A stretch of DNA of 6,797 bases from Candidatus Gastranaerophilales bacterium (GCA_900772035.1 CAAGQE010000340.1:1-6797), one strand, 5' to 3'. Counted from the first letter of the stretch, positions 1-6,138 are shown. A program made the numbers and translations. Notes: generated by a model from the sequence alone, not told the origin.

Positions 1-1027
1 AATTTTTGACAATTTTAAGTGACAGGTTAATGGCAGAGTTCGTTTTTCCGCTCCCTGTCGGGGCTTCAAGGTAAAAAAGATTTTTATCAAGATGTTTGAG
101 CAGGTTTTCTTCAGATTCCAAAAACATCTCGCTTCTTGCTTCGTTAATATCCTTGAAATCCTTTTGTTTTCTGATTTTTGAGTAATTTTGAATGCTTTTA
201 TAAATCTCAGTATCGCAAAATGGCTCTAAAAACTTGTCAATGTCTGTGATTATGCCAAAATCCTCGGGTGCTTTCGCCTTGAAGTCGCTCATATAGTCTG
301 AAGTTGCATAAAAATCTGCCGAAACAAGCAGCGAATAAAGCAATTTGGCATAAACGTACAAGTCGATTGTTCGGTATTTTTCGCTCTCCTCAAGGGTTTC
401 GAGGGCGGATTTTGCAAAACGATTGCGTTTTCGCAACTTATTATCTTCTTCCATTACGGAAAAATTCAATAAAATTTCAGGTAACAATAATGCATAAACA
501 TTAAAAAACTTGTTAGTATCAGCAAAATCTTCAAGAAATTTATCAAAATTGTTCAAATAACCGTGGTGCTTTGAAATTACAAAACAATTTATCAACAAAA
601 ACAAGAAGAAAAGTTTTTTGTCAGGTAATTCGTTCAGTTTTTCAAAATATTTGCTGAAATACAGACAGGCAGAGGACATTGAATGTTCGGAATTTTGGTT
701 TGGTGAACTTTTTTTGAATTTCGGATTTTTCATTTTGAGATTTTGAAAATCCGTATTCGCCTTGCCAAGGTCGTGCAAATAAATCGTATCGAAAAACATT
801 TCTTGCCAAAGTTTGAAATTTTCCGATTCTTTATCAAAAAATCTTTCACCAATTTTATCTAAAATTGGTTGAAGGTTTTGTACTTCAATGATTTTTTTCG
901 CATAATCAAGCGCCAAAGACGAGTGTTCTTCAATCGTTTCGGGATTTTTCAGAACACCGTCTTTGCTTTTTCCGTCTTTGTGCGCAAGATAATTATTATC
1001 GTTTTTCAAATAGTCCGAAATCGGCAT
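1..1027 (-). CDS. cas3: Cas3 nuclease/helicase, N-terminal part (runs off left edge)
   Basis: My translation gives 342 complete codons with no stop, so the gene continues beyond the left edge. The N-terminal part looks like a Cas3 HD nuclease domain: an early histidine (H35, EEHS), the HD pair H85-D86 in YLHDLGKAN, H115 in SEHS, H154-H155 in SKHHG, and a late aspartate D237 in VSADFYAT. At residues 321-330 comes a Walker A motif, EAPTGSGKTN, which begins the SF2 helicase; the rest of the helicase is outside the window. In this family Cas3 is recruited by target-bound Cascade, then unwinds and shreds the DNA using metal-dependent HD cleavage and ATP hydrolysis. The ATG is preceded by TAGGAGA, which overlaps the cas5 stop codon; the gap between the genes is 8 nt. 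All the HD residues I would expect are present, so it looks intact as far as it goes. Being last in the visible order fits type I-B. Confidence 0.93.
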   Translation of the reverse strand, partial: MPISDYLKNDNNYLAHKDGKSKDGVLKNPETIEEHSSLALDYAKKIIEVQNLQPILDKIGERFFDKESENFKLWQEMFFDTIYLHDLGKANTDFQNLKMKNPKFKKSSPNQNSEHSMSSACLYFSKYFEKLNELPDKKLFFLFLLINCFVISKHHGYLNNFDKFLEDFADTNKFFNVYALLLPEILLNFSVMEEDNKLRKRNRFAKSALETLEESEKYRTIDLYVYAKLLYSLLVSADFYATSDYMSDFKAKAPEDFGIITDIDKFLEPFCDTEIYKSIQNYSKIRKQKDFKDINEARSEMFLESEENLLKHLDKNLFYLEAPTGSGKTNSAINLSLKIVKN

Positions 1028-1035
1028 ATTTTCTC

Positions 1036-1797
1036 CTAAAAGAACGCTATATTTTTGCCCTCACAAGAATAAATCTGCTCGAAATTATTCAAATCCAAAT
1101 CCATATTCGTATATACGAATTTTTCAAGAACGTACAGGTTATCCTCTTTATCGAGTGCTATCGGGAGACGTTCAGTATATTTGAAAGGATCTTCTTCCTC
1201 ATCTTCGTTTTCTTCTGCCTTATCGATGTTTTTGGCAAAAATCATCGAGTCGATTTTTTTGCAATTTTGAACGCTTTCTATCTCGACAACTTCGATGTCC
1301 GTGATGTTTGCGAAATGGTCATTTTTGCCAAGATAGGGGATATAGACAAATTCTCGGTTCAAAAATCTTTGTTTGAGATTTTCCGTAACTTCACTTCCGT
1401 CTAGCAAAATAAAAATTTCCCAACTCGGATTTTCAAGCCATTGCTCAACTACGACAAGATTTCCACCTTCTTCTTTTGAAGCATAGCCGACACTATTATT
1501 AAATTTTTGTTTTTTCGTAACAAAAGTAGGTGTTTTGGGGATAATTGAGACTTTTATATCCTTTAATTTTTCATAAAATTCAGGATAATCAAAAATTTCG
1601 GATTGGCGTTTTTCAGCAAGGCACTTGTCATTGTGTGCCTTTTGCTGATTGTATCCGCCAAAGCCGCAAATTGCCCCTAAAATTCCCAATAGTGCGGGTT
1701 TATGGATATGTGAATATGTAAAAAGACAATGGACGTTCACGTCGGGACGCTTAAATATTGCCGTTTTTCCGCTTAAATTAAACTTTAAGGCTTGCAT
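1036..1797 (-). CDS. cas5: Cas5, type I-B Cascade subunit
   Basis: This 253-residue protein looks like Cas5 of the Cas5b/Cas5h group. The N-terminal half has the typical pattern: a first beta strand (residues 2-8), FKRPDV (15-20), LFTYSHIHKPALLGILGA (25-42), then a glycine-rich GFGGY (45-49). The stretch YIPYLGKNDHFANI (152-165) is the second hallmark of the family. Residues 193-203 form a strongly acidic insert. In Cascade, Cas5 is a RAMP-fold protein that caps the 5' handle of the crRNA and contacts Cas8; Cas6 elsewhere in this operon supplies the processing activity, so Cas5 need not be catalytic. The ATG overlaps the cas7 stop as TAATG, with GAGGTTG as ribosome binding site inside the end of cas7, which suggests translational coupling. 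The TAG stop lies within the cas3 ribosome binding site. The subfamily name rests on my recognition of motifs, not a search. Confidence 0.9.
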   Translation of the reverse strand: MQALKFNLSGKTAIFKRPDVNVHCLFTYSHIHKPALLGILGAICGFGGYNQQKAHNDKCLAEKRQSEIFDYPEFYEKLKDIKVSIIPKTPTFVTKKQKFNNSVGYASKEEGGNLVVVEQWLENPSWEIFILLDGSEVTENLKQRFLNREFVYIPYLGKNDHFANITDIEVVEIESVQNCKKIDSMIFAKNIDKAEENEDEEEDPFKYTERLPIALDKEDNLYVLEKFVYTNMDLDLNNFEQIYSCEGKNIAFF

Positions 1798-2729
1798 TAT
1801 TCAACCTCATCTTGTGTGAAAATGTTCATCATTTTTGCGTTTTCGATATCTGCCACGATTGTTGTCGTATAAGGATTGTAGTAAATTTCGACAGATTGAA
1901 TTTTGTCTTTTACGTCGTTCAAAATTTTGTCAAATTTGAGTTCGATTGTGTCTTTTTCGCTTTCATCGTCTGCTTTTTTGAAGTAAACGTATTGAGACAA
2001 ATCAGGAAGATAAGTGTTTTTATCAGTTTCTACAAAAACCGCAAGTTCGTTTTCGCAGCCGACTTTGCTGTTTGTGTTGAAAGAAGTTGCAGATGTCAAT
2101 GCTGCTTCTTTGAATTTTTCGTAATCTTCTTCCGTATAACCTTCTGTCACGCCCATTTCTACGAAATCCGCATAGGCATCAGGATTAATTGCAAAATGAT
2201 ATGCGTAATGTGCTTCGTTGCTTACGATTTTTGTACCTAAAGTCGATTGATCCGCATTATCTTTTGTTCCGTCTCTAAAAGGTGACAAAATTTGTTGTTC
2301 TTCTGTCTGTGAGTCATCATACTTATTAAAACCTTGTGCAATTTGTACAGCGCCTGTGATTCCGATATTATTTCCTTCTTCCGCAAATGTTGCACCAAAG
2401 TTTTTTACATCTATTGCGGTAAAAAGATTTTTCAAAACCGTATTGCTTTCTTTTTGCTTTTTCAAATCTTCTACCCCGAAGATGTATTCATAACGCTCTT
2501 TTAATGAACGAGGACGAAGTTTTTTGTCTTTTTCATCTTCTTTGAAAGATTTAATATAAAGAACTTTTTCACCTTCATTTTGCCACATTTTTTTCATAGG
2601 GTATTTAAGTGCTTTATCGCTGCCAAAAACTTTTCCGTCTGAAATACTTTTAGGATTTCCTTCAAAATCAGCATTCCAATTTGCCATTACGGATTTAATG
2701 CCAATTACACCATAAACTCTTTTGTTCAT
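1797..2729 (-). CDS. cas7: Cas7 (Csh2-type), Cascade backbone subunit
   Basis: This 310-residue protein is a clear Cas7 of the Csh2 type found in I-B systems. Recognisable family segments are RVYGVIGIKSVMANWNADF (4-22), FGSDKALKYPMKKMW (35-49), DVKNFGATFA (107-116), ITGAVQIAQGFNKYD (124-138), ILSPFRDG (147-154) and GTKIVSNEAHYAYHFAINP (165-183). In the known complexes several copies of Cas7 polymerise along the crRNA spacer, holding it for base pairing with target DNA. The ATG overlaps the cas8b stop by one base (TAATG), with GGAGAAG just upstream inside cas8b. The same arrangement recurs at the downstream junction with cas5, so these genes are probably translationally coupled. Cas7 is needed in several copies per complex; nothing I see at the junction, beyond a good ribosome binding site, explains how higher expression would be reached. 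Confidence 0.95.
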   Translation of the reverse strand: MNKRVYGVIGIKSVMANWNADFEGNPKSISDGKVFGSDKALKYPMKKMWQNEGEKVLYIKSFKEDEKDKKLRPRSLKERYEYIFGVEDLKKQKESNTVLKNLFTAIDVKNFGATFAEEGNNIGITGAVQIAQGFNKYDDSQTEEQQILSPFRDGTKDNADQSTLGTKIVSNEAHYAYHFAINPDAYADFVEMGVTEGYTEEDYEKFKEAALTSATSFNTNSKVGCENELAVFVETDKNTYLPDLSQYVYFKKADDESEKDTIELKFDKILNDVKDKIQSVEIYYNPYTTTIVADIENAKMMNIFTQDEVE

Positions 2730-3118
2730 TATTCTTCTCCTTCTTCATTCTTTTTATAAATCAACGATTGATATAAGTAGCCGCCTGTCAACATGTCAAA
2801 ATCAACCGACTTTTTAGGTGCATAGCGGCATATCATTCCGTACAAATTGTTGAAGCGTAATGCGCTTGTCGGAATGGCATAATTATATTTCATATACATT
2901 TTTTGTAATTGTTTTTTGATTTTGTCAGCAGTTTTGCATTGCAAAATCGGCGAAATTAATGATTGCGATTTCTTTGTCGTTTTGTTCAAACTAATAAAAT
3001 AGTTCGCAAGTTGACCAACGGCAAAATAAAATTCTTCATCACTTTCGATTTCTAAATTCGTTTTGCTGTTGATTTTTGTGTCGAGAGTTTCGACAATCGT
3101 TTTGATTTTTTCACTCAT
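2729..3118 (-). CDS. cas11b: Probable internal Cas11b small subunit within cas8b
   Basis: An in-frame ATG at codon 448 of cas8b would give a separate 129-residue protein identical to the Cas8b C-terminus, beginning MSEKIKTIVETLDTKI. The DNA just before it reads AAAAAAGGAAACAAC, so AAGGA sits 6 nt from the ATG. That is as good a ribosome binding site as those of the annotated genes, and it lies inside coding sequence. Published work on type I-B, I-C and I-D systems shows that the small subunit Cas11 is made this way from the 3' end of the large-subunit gene; here it is inferred. The predicted product is mostly helical and of typical Cas11 size. Two or more copies would line the belly of Cascade and steady the target DNA. 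No separate cas11 (cse2-like) gene is present in the operon, which fits. An adventitious purine run upstream of a methionine codon remains possible. Confidence 0.55.
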   Translation of the reverse strand: MSEKIKTIVETLDTKINSKTNLEIESDEEFYFAVGQLANYFISLNKTTKKSQSLISPILQCKTADKIKKQLQKMYMKYNYAIPTSALRFNNLYGMICRYAPKKSVDFDMLTGGYLYQSLIYKKNEEGEE

Positions 3119-4459
3119 GTTGTTTCCTTTTTTATCGAAATAATTTATTAACGCTACTCTTAAATTAAATTGTTCCCGCGCTTTGGGGATTTTGAAATTT
3201 TCAATTGTATTTTTCAAAATTTCCATTGAAAAATATTCAAAGTTTCTTTCAAGATTTGTAGTTTTTCCCTTGTAAAACCAATCTGTCCAAAGATTTCTCG
3301 TTTTGAGCAAGATTGTTTTCAATTTGCCTGAGTCATTTTTGATTTTAATATCTTTTGCGTCCGAAAAATAATTGCTTTCGAGCCATTTACTATACAGAAT
3401 TTCATTTACCACAGGAATTAACTCACATAACGACGTATATGTTTTATAGTCTAAATTTTGAGGATTTTTGTCCGAATATTTGATATTTAAAATATTATCA
3501 ACTTTGACATTGATTTTATCTGTTCTTCTGTCAACTGACGAGCAATCCAGAATTTCACACTCTTTTTGCCCCTTCATGATTCTTATGAAAAATCCGCTAA
3601 TATCACCTTTCGGATATTCTTTATTTCCGAATTTTTTTATTCCCTTGTCCGTGAAATACAAATAATATTTCTTTTGAGCAAAAACATTCAACAAATAATC
3701 AAAAAATAATTTTTGAACCAAAACTTCGTCTTGCGAAATTGCATATGGCAATCCGTTTTTTCTTGATTTGTTTTCAAGATATGGTTTCTTTACATTCAAC
3801 CCCATATTGTTGTTTGGCAAGCCGAAAATATCTTCTCGTTTTGAGTAGTTGAACTTATTGCTATTATAAACATTTGCTAAAATATAGCGATTACCTTCTT
3901 TTTCATATTCGGAAAAATCGACATCAAAGAATATAGCCAATCTTCCCTTTTGCGTGCCGGCATCGTATTCCGCTAAGAATCTTTTCACCGCATCTCTTGC
4001 TTTATCTGCCGCAATTTTGTTTGTTTCACCGTAATTTTTTTCATATTCAATATACAATTTCTTTTTGTCTGAATCCGGATTTTTGTTAAAATTCAAAATC
4101 TTTTCATAATATCCGTCTATTACGGCATCTGTTACTTTTTCGGCAACATTTTCTTTTTTCGCAACAAAAGAATAAATGTTGTTTGAGAAAATGTTTTTGT
4201 CCGCAACGGCTTTATTTGAGTCCATATACATACTCAAATATTCCATTTTGGCGAATTTTTCATACAAACTGCTCTTTTCGGTATTATCATCCACATCTAA
4301 CTTTTCTTTAACCTCACCAGTTTCAATGTCAAGCAAATAATACGTTCCCGCTGTAAGAGCATAATCATCGGTAATAAAAGAAATTTCATCACCATTTGAA
4401 TTTGTTTCCTTATATCCTTCAATTTCTTTTTCAAATATTTCAATACAATCTTTTAACAT
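2729..4459 (-). CDS. cas8b: Cas8b (Csh1-type), Cascade large subunit
   Basis: This 576-residue protein fits Cas8b1/Csh1, the large subunit of type I-B Cascade, in length, position between cas6 and cas7, and several segments. The N-terminal part has TAGTYYLLDIETGEV (36-50) and then SMYMDSNKAVADKNIFSNN (76-94), which I recognise as a Csh1-like pattern. The middle contains KKYYLYFTDKG and GDISGFFIRI followed by a lysine-rich stretch. The last 130 residues look all-helical, as expected for the small-subunit-like C-terminal bundle. No CxxC zinc pair is evident. In Cascade this subunit reads the PAM and helps recruit Cas3. Large subunits diverge fast, so the assignment leans on context as well as motifs. 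The ATG follows TAGGAG (which contains the cas6 stop), 8 nt after cas6. An in-frame ATG at residue 448 with a good ribosome binding site is listed separately. Confidence 0.87.
   Translation of the reverse strand: MLKDCIEIFEKEIEGYKETNSNGDEISFITDDYALTAGTYYLLDIETGEVKEKLDVDDNTEKSSLYEKFAKMEYLSMYMDSNKAVADKNIFSNNIYSFVAKKENVAEKVTDAVIDGYYEKILNFNKNPDSDKKKLYIEYEKNYGETNKIAADKARDAVKRFLAEYDAGTQKGRLAIFFDVDFSEYEKEGNRYILANVYNSNKFNYSKREDIFGLPNNNMGLNVKKPYLENKSRKNGLPYAISQDEVLVQKLFFDYLLNVFAQKKYYLYFTDKGIKKFGNKEYPKGDISGFFIRIMKGQKECEILDCSSVDRRTDKINVKVDNILNIKYSDKNPQNLDYKTYTSLCELIPVVNEILYSKWLESNYFSDAKDIKIKNDSGKLKTILLKTRNLWTDWFYKGKTTNLERNFEYFSMEILKNTIENFKIPKAREQFNLRVALINYFDKKGNNMSEKIKTIVETLDTKINSKTNLEIESDEEFYFAVGQLANYFISLNKTTKKSQSLISPILQCKTADKIKKQLQKMYMKYNYAIPTSALRFNNLYGMICRYAPKKSVDFDMLTGGYLYQSLIYKKNEEGEE
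3125..3129 (-). promoter_or_regulatory. Internal ribosome binding site for Cas11b
   Basis: AAGGA on the minus strand, 6 nt before the in-frame ATG at 3118-3116 inside cas8b. The codons covering it encode Lys-Lys-Gly. Spacing and strength match the sites of cas3, cas5 and cas8b, which is why an internal start is proposed. Confidence 0.5.
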
Positions 4460-4467
4460 ATTTGCTC

Positions 4468-5196
4468 CTATACCGTTTTGACGTTCACATAGCCGAAGCC
4501 TCTGGCATTCATTTCCAATAAGCCCGCACCGATTACCGCTTTTGCTAACTTTTGAGAACTTTCATTAGGCGAAATCTCAAACTCGAATTTATCGCACAAT
4601 AGTTTTATCTTGCGGTTTTCACCCTCTTTTGAACCCTTACGATTAAATTCTCTGATAATCGGGTAGTTGTTCAATTTCTTGGAATTGATTATAAAATCCA
4701 CATCTTCAGGAACTTCTTCTCCTAACAATGCCAACTTCTTTCTCGCATTTTGTTCAACCCTTTCAACCACATCGTCAAGTGTGTGCGAGTTTTTCCAGTA
4801 TCCGTCCTCAAACTTGCATACGGCAGGCGTAACCGAATAAATCGTTTTAACCGTAGTGTTCGGCAAAGTTCTGTAATCAAACGTCAACGCTTGCATCTCA
4901 ACAGTCCTAACATTGCACAAATTCATCTTGAAAAATTTCATAAGATTTTTGTCCAAAGATCTTACTCTGACAGAATAAACACTTCCCGCAGGGTATTTGA
5001 AATCCTTGCTCTTCGCATTTTTGTCAAAAAATCCGTTGAAAACATAACCCTTCAACATTCGTTTTTCATGAAATTCCTTCTTCTCCTCAGTCGTCAAAAG
5101 GCATTTGTCAATAACTGCGCCAATCTTTTCCTGATAATTTTCGTTAAAAATATCTTTCAATAAATATAACTTTAACGTTCCTTCATATACTTGCAT
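4468..5196 (-). CDS. cas6: Cas6 pre-crRNA endoribonuclease
   Basis: The product, 242 residues from the chosen start, is a Cas6-family RAMP protein. Visible features, numbered from the upstream ATG at 5208, are a first beta strand (YEGTLKLYLL, 8-17), a histidine in EFHEKRMLKGYVFNGF (H47, a plausible catalytic residue), and the C-terminal glycine-rich loop GAGLLEMNARGFGYV (227-241). That loop is the most diagnostic part of Cas6. It would cut the repeat RNA to give crRNAs with an 8-nt 5' handle, then pass them to Cascade. Start choice: the ATG at 5208 has no ribosome binding site, while the ATG at 5196 has GGAGA 5 nt upstream and yields an N-terminus (MQVYEGTLKLYL) that begins directly with the first strand. 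I therefore favour 5196; the longer form would add only MEND. It is the first gene of the cas operon, 8 nt before cas8b. Confidence 0.9.
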   Translation of the reverse strand: MQVYEGTLKLYLLKDIFNENYQEKIGAVIDKCLLTTEEKKEFHEKRMLKGYVFNGFFDKNAKSKDFKYPAGSVYSVRVRSLDKNLMKFFKMNLCNVRTVEMQALTFDYRTLPNTTVKTIYSVTPAVCKFEDGYWKNSHTLDDVVERVEQNARKKLALLGEEVPEDVDFIINSKKLNNYPIIREFNRKGSKEGENRKIKLLCDKFEFEISPNESSQKLAKAVIGAGLLEMNARGFGYVNVKTV

Positions 5197-5201
5197 GTCG
5201 T

Positions 5202-5206
5202 TCTCC
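5202..5206 (-). promoter_or_regulatory. Ribosome binding site deciding the cas6 start
   Basis: GGAGA on the minus strand, 5 nt before the ATG at 5196. It overlaps the first codons of the longer reading frame from 5208, whose own upstream sequence (AACAATCAAAT) has no purine-rich site. Confidence 0.55.
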
Positions 5207-5216
5207 ATATTTGATT

Positions 5217-5247
5217 GTTATAATCAATTAATACTTTTATTTTACAA
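5217..5247 (-). promoter_or_regulatory. Weak candidate promoter of the cas operon
   Basis: On the minus strand TATAAC (5222-5217) resembles a -10 box; the nearest -35-like hexamer is TTGTAA (5247-5242) with a long 19-nt spacer. Transcription would start near 5210, almost on the first cas6 ATG, leaving a usable leader only for the ATG at 5196. The match is poor and AT-rich DNA gives such matches by chance. Confidence 0.28.
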
Positions 5248-5251
5248 AAAC

Positions 5252-5280
5252 AGTACGTCATTTTGAGACGTAGCAAAAAA
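5252..5280. repeat. Possible worn copy of a dispersed intergenic repeat
   Basis: The stretch ACGTCATTTTGAGACGTAGC followed by an A run resembles the CGTCATTCTGAGC..AGCGAAGAAT-type short repeats scattered between genes in many bacterial genomes. Only one imperfect copy is in the window, so this rests on memory of the motif, and no second copy confirms it. Confidence 0.25.
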
Positions 5281-5473
5281 ACATTTTCTATATTAAAACC
5301 TTTTAATCCCATATTATTCAGTTTCAGACGCTTTCATACTCTCGAATAAAAATGATTTAAAACCATTAAACCAACTTATTTTTCCAAGACATAATTTATA
5401 ATAACTAATTCTAAACAAAATACTCGGTTTTGTATATTCTCCACATGGGCAATTGCGCAAACAACAAGGCAAC

Positions 5474-5497
5474 AAAAAACTCGCCTTGCGACGAGTT
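5474..5497 (-). terminator. Rho-independent terminator after tRNA-Gln
   Basis: On the minus strand the arms AACTCG (5497-5492) and CGAGTT (5483-5478) pair perfectly around an 8-nt loop, and the second arm runs into six T residues (5479-5474). It begins 3 nt after the encoded CCA of the tRNA, so it should end the tRNA transcript and insulate the cas operon from it. Confidence 0.75.
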
Positions 5498-5500
5498 AAT

Positions 5501-5576
5501 TGGCTGGGGCGGAAGGATTCGAACCTCCGAGATGGCTGGACCAAAACCAGCTGCCTTACCACTTGGCGACGCCCCA
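5501..5576 (-). tRNA. trnQ: tRNA-Gln (anticodon TTG)
   Basis: The minus strand folds as a complete 76-nt tRNA including an encoded CCA (5503-5501). The acceptor stem is TGGGGCG (5576-5570) with CGCCCCA (5511-5505), and the discriminator base is G. The D arm includes AAGTGGTAAGGC; the anticodon stem GCTGG/CCAGC encloses the loop TTTTGGT, giving anticodon TTG (5544-5542), which reads CAA and by wobble CAG. The T arm contains GGTTCGAATCC. The U1-A72 first pair and G73 are typical of bacterial tRNA-Gln and of the features its synthetase recognises. It has its own promoter and terminator. Its 3' end points toward the cas operon, the orientation used by many integrating elements, although no attachment repeat can be seen inside this window. 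Confidence 0.97.
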
Positions 5577-5594
5577 ATATTCTTTTGTATTTCT

Positions 5595-5623
5595 ATCTTA
5601 TTTTGCACAAAGCAAATTGTCAA
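5595..5623 (-). promoter_or_regulatory. Promoter of tRNA-Gln
   Basis: A perfect -35 box TTGACA (5623-5618), a 17-nt spacer, and a -10 box TAAGAT (5600-5595; 4 of 6 matches). Transcription would start around 5588, about a dozen bases before the mature tRNA 5' end. It sits between the upstream gene's stop and the tRNA, so the tRNA need not rely on read-through. Confidence 0.7.
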
Positions 5624-5633
5624 CAACTTTTAT

Positions 5634-6086
5634 TTAATAATATGTTATCGCTGTCCCCGATGCTACCGCACATATCTTATCCGCTTCCAACAATCTGCCC
5701 GAACGAATTACCGACGTTTGTACTCTCGTATTTACTATCAAATGCGCGTCCATCGCCGAATTCTTCATCTTCAAGACCGCCATCTTTGAAGCATCCTTGA
5801 ATTCCTTCTGATAATACTTCTTGCTCTTGAAGAAATGCGCCCAACTGTTCTTCAATACCTTTGACATGGACTGCTGAACAATTACCGATGCCGTTACCGG
5901 TTCGGTCGATTTAATCGTATCATTCTGTTGTATATTGTGGGGTTCAGTCGATATAAGAGGTTTGCCCATTATCGGGTTTATCTCATCAAACTGCTGTTGA
6001 CGTTCCTTCTTTTCATTTCGTTTCAAGCTCCAGAAAGCAAATCCGGAAAGAATTAAGAACAAGCCCCCAAGAATAATCAAATCCAT
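5634..6086 (-). CDS. Membrane-anchored YbjQ-like (UPF0145) domain protein
   Basis: A 150-residue protein. Residues 2-20 (MDLIILGGLFLILSGFAFWS) form one hydrophobic segment followed by a basic, charged run (LKRNEKKER), so the rest is probably cytoplasmic behind an N-terminal anchor. A linker rich in Q, T and S (31-63) leads to a domain resembling YbjQ: ASVIVQQSMSKVLKNSWAHFF (66-86), a helix with DASKMAVLKMKNSAMDAHLIVNTR (98-121), and the terminal strand AVASGTAITYY (140-150), comparable to the GADAVVG and VSGTAV motifs of E. coli YbjQ. The biochemical role of that family is unknown; it is often labelled heavy-metal-binding, but no Cys/His cluster is visible here. A good promoter lies upstream (6110-6138); the ribosome binding site GGAAG is 10 nt from the ATG, rather far. 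No terminator separates it from the tRNA 58 nt downstream. Family assignment is by motif memory, so it is moderate. Confidence 0.65.
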   Translation of the reverse strand: MDLIILGGLFLILSGFAFWSLKRNEKKERQQQFDEINPIMGKPLISTEPHNIQQNDTIKSTEPVTASVIVQQSMSKVLKNSWAHFFKSKKYYQKEFKDASKMAVLKMKNSAMDAHLIVNTRVQTSVIRSGRLLEADKICAVASGTAITYY

Positions 6087-6109
6087 GTTTGTTCGTCTTC
6101 CTTATCTTA

Positions 6110-6138
6110 ATTCTAGCCTAAAACTCTCGATTTGTTAA
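6110..6138 (-). promoter_or_regulatory. Sigma70-type promoter of the YbjQ-like gene
   Basis: TTAACA (6138-6133; 5 of 6 to the -35 consensus), 17-nt spacer, TAGAAT (6115-6110; 5 of 6 to the -10 consensus). The predicted start near 6103 gives a short leader of about 17 nt to the ATG at 6086, containing the AAGGAAG ribosome binding site at its very beginning. Confidence 0.65.

Larger units (their letters stand above)
5209..5473. other. Non-coding gap upstream of the cas operon
   Basis: About 265 very AT-rich bases between cas6 and the tRNA terminator. I see no credible gene: open frames here are short and lack ribosome binding sites. It contains a weak minus-strand promoter candidate next to cas6, a short AT-rich inverted repeat (ATTAAAA, 2-nt centre, TTTTAAT; 5292-5307) that could be an operator, and a possible degenerate dispersed repeat at 5252-5280. 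No CRISPR repeats are present. Confidence 0.6.

Noticed and set aside
304..504. 66-codon plus-strand open frame
   Set aside because: It is antisense to the Cas3 HD domain, whose reading frame carries all expected motifs.
1812..2240. 142-codon open frame on the plus strand
   Set aside because: It lies wholly opposite cas7, is very rich in Cys and Phe from complementing a conserved gene, and has no ribosome binding site.
3468..3665. 65-codon plus-strand open frame
   Set aside because: It is antisense to cas8b and has no start signal.
4750..5163. 137-codon open frame on the plus strand
   Set aside because: It is antisense to cas6, which has clear family motifs; the translation is basic and low in structure, and no start signal precedes it.
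4468..5208. Cas6 as a new or unrelated RNA-binding protein
   Set aside because: The C-terminal glycine-rich loop, the histidine in the first helix and the operon position all match Cas6.
5209..5500. CRISPR repeat or leader upstream of cas6
   Set aside because: I found no repeated unit of 28-37 bases here or elsewhere in the window, so no array is claimed.
5314..5800. Several overlapping open frames on both strands across the tRNA
   Set aside because: They run through the tRNA-Gln gene, its terminator and its promoter or opposite the YbjQ-like gene; RNA gene structure explains the sequence better.
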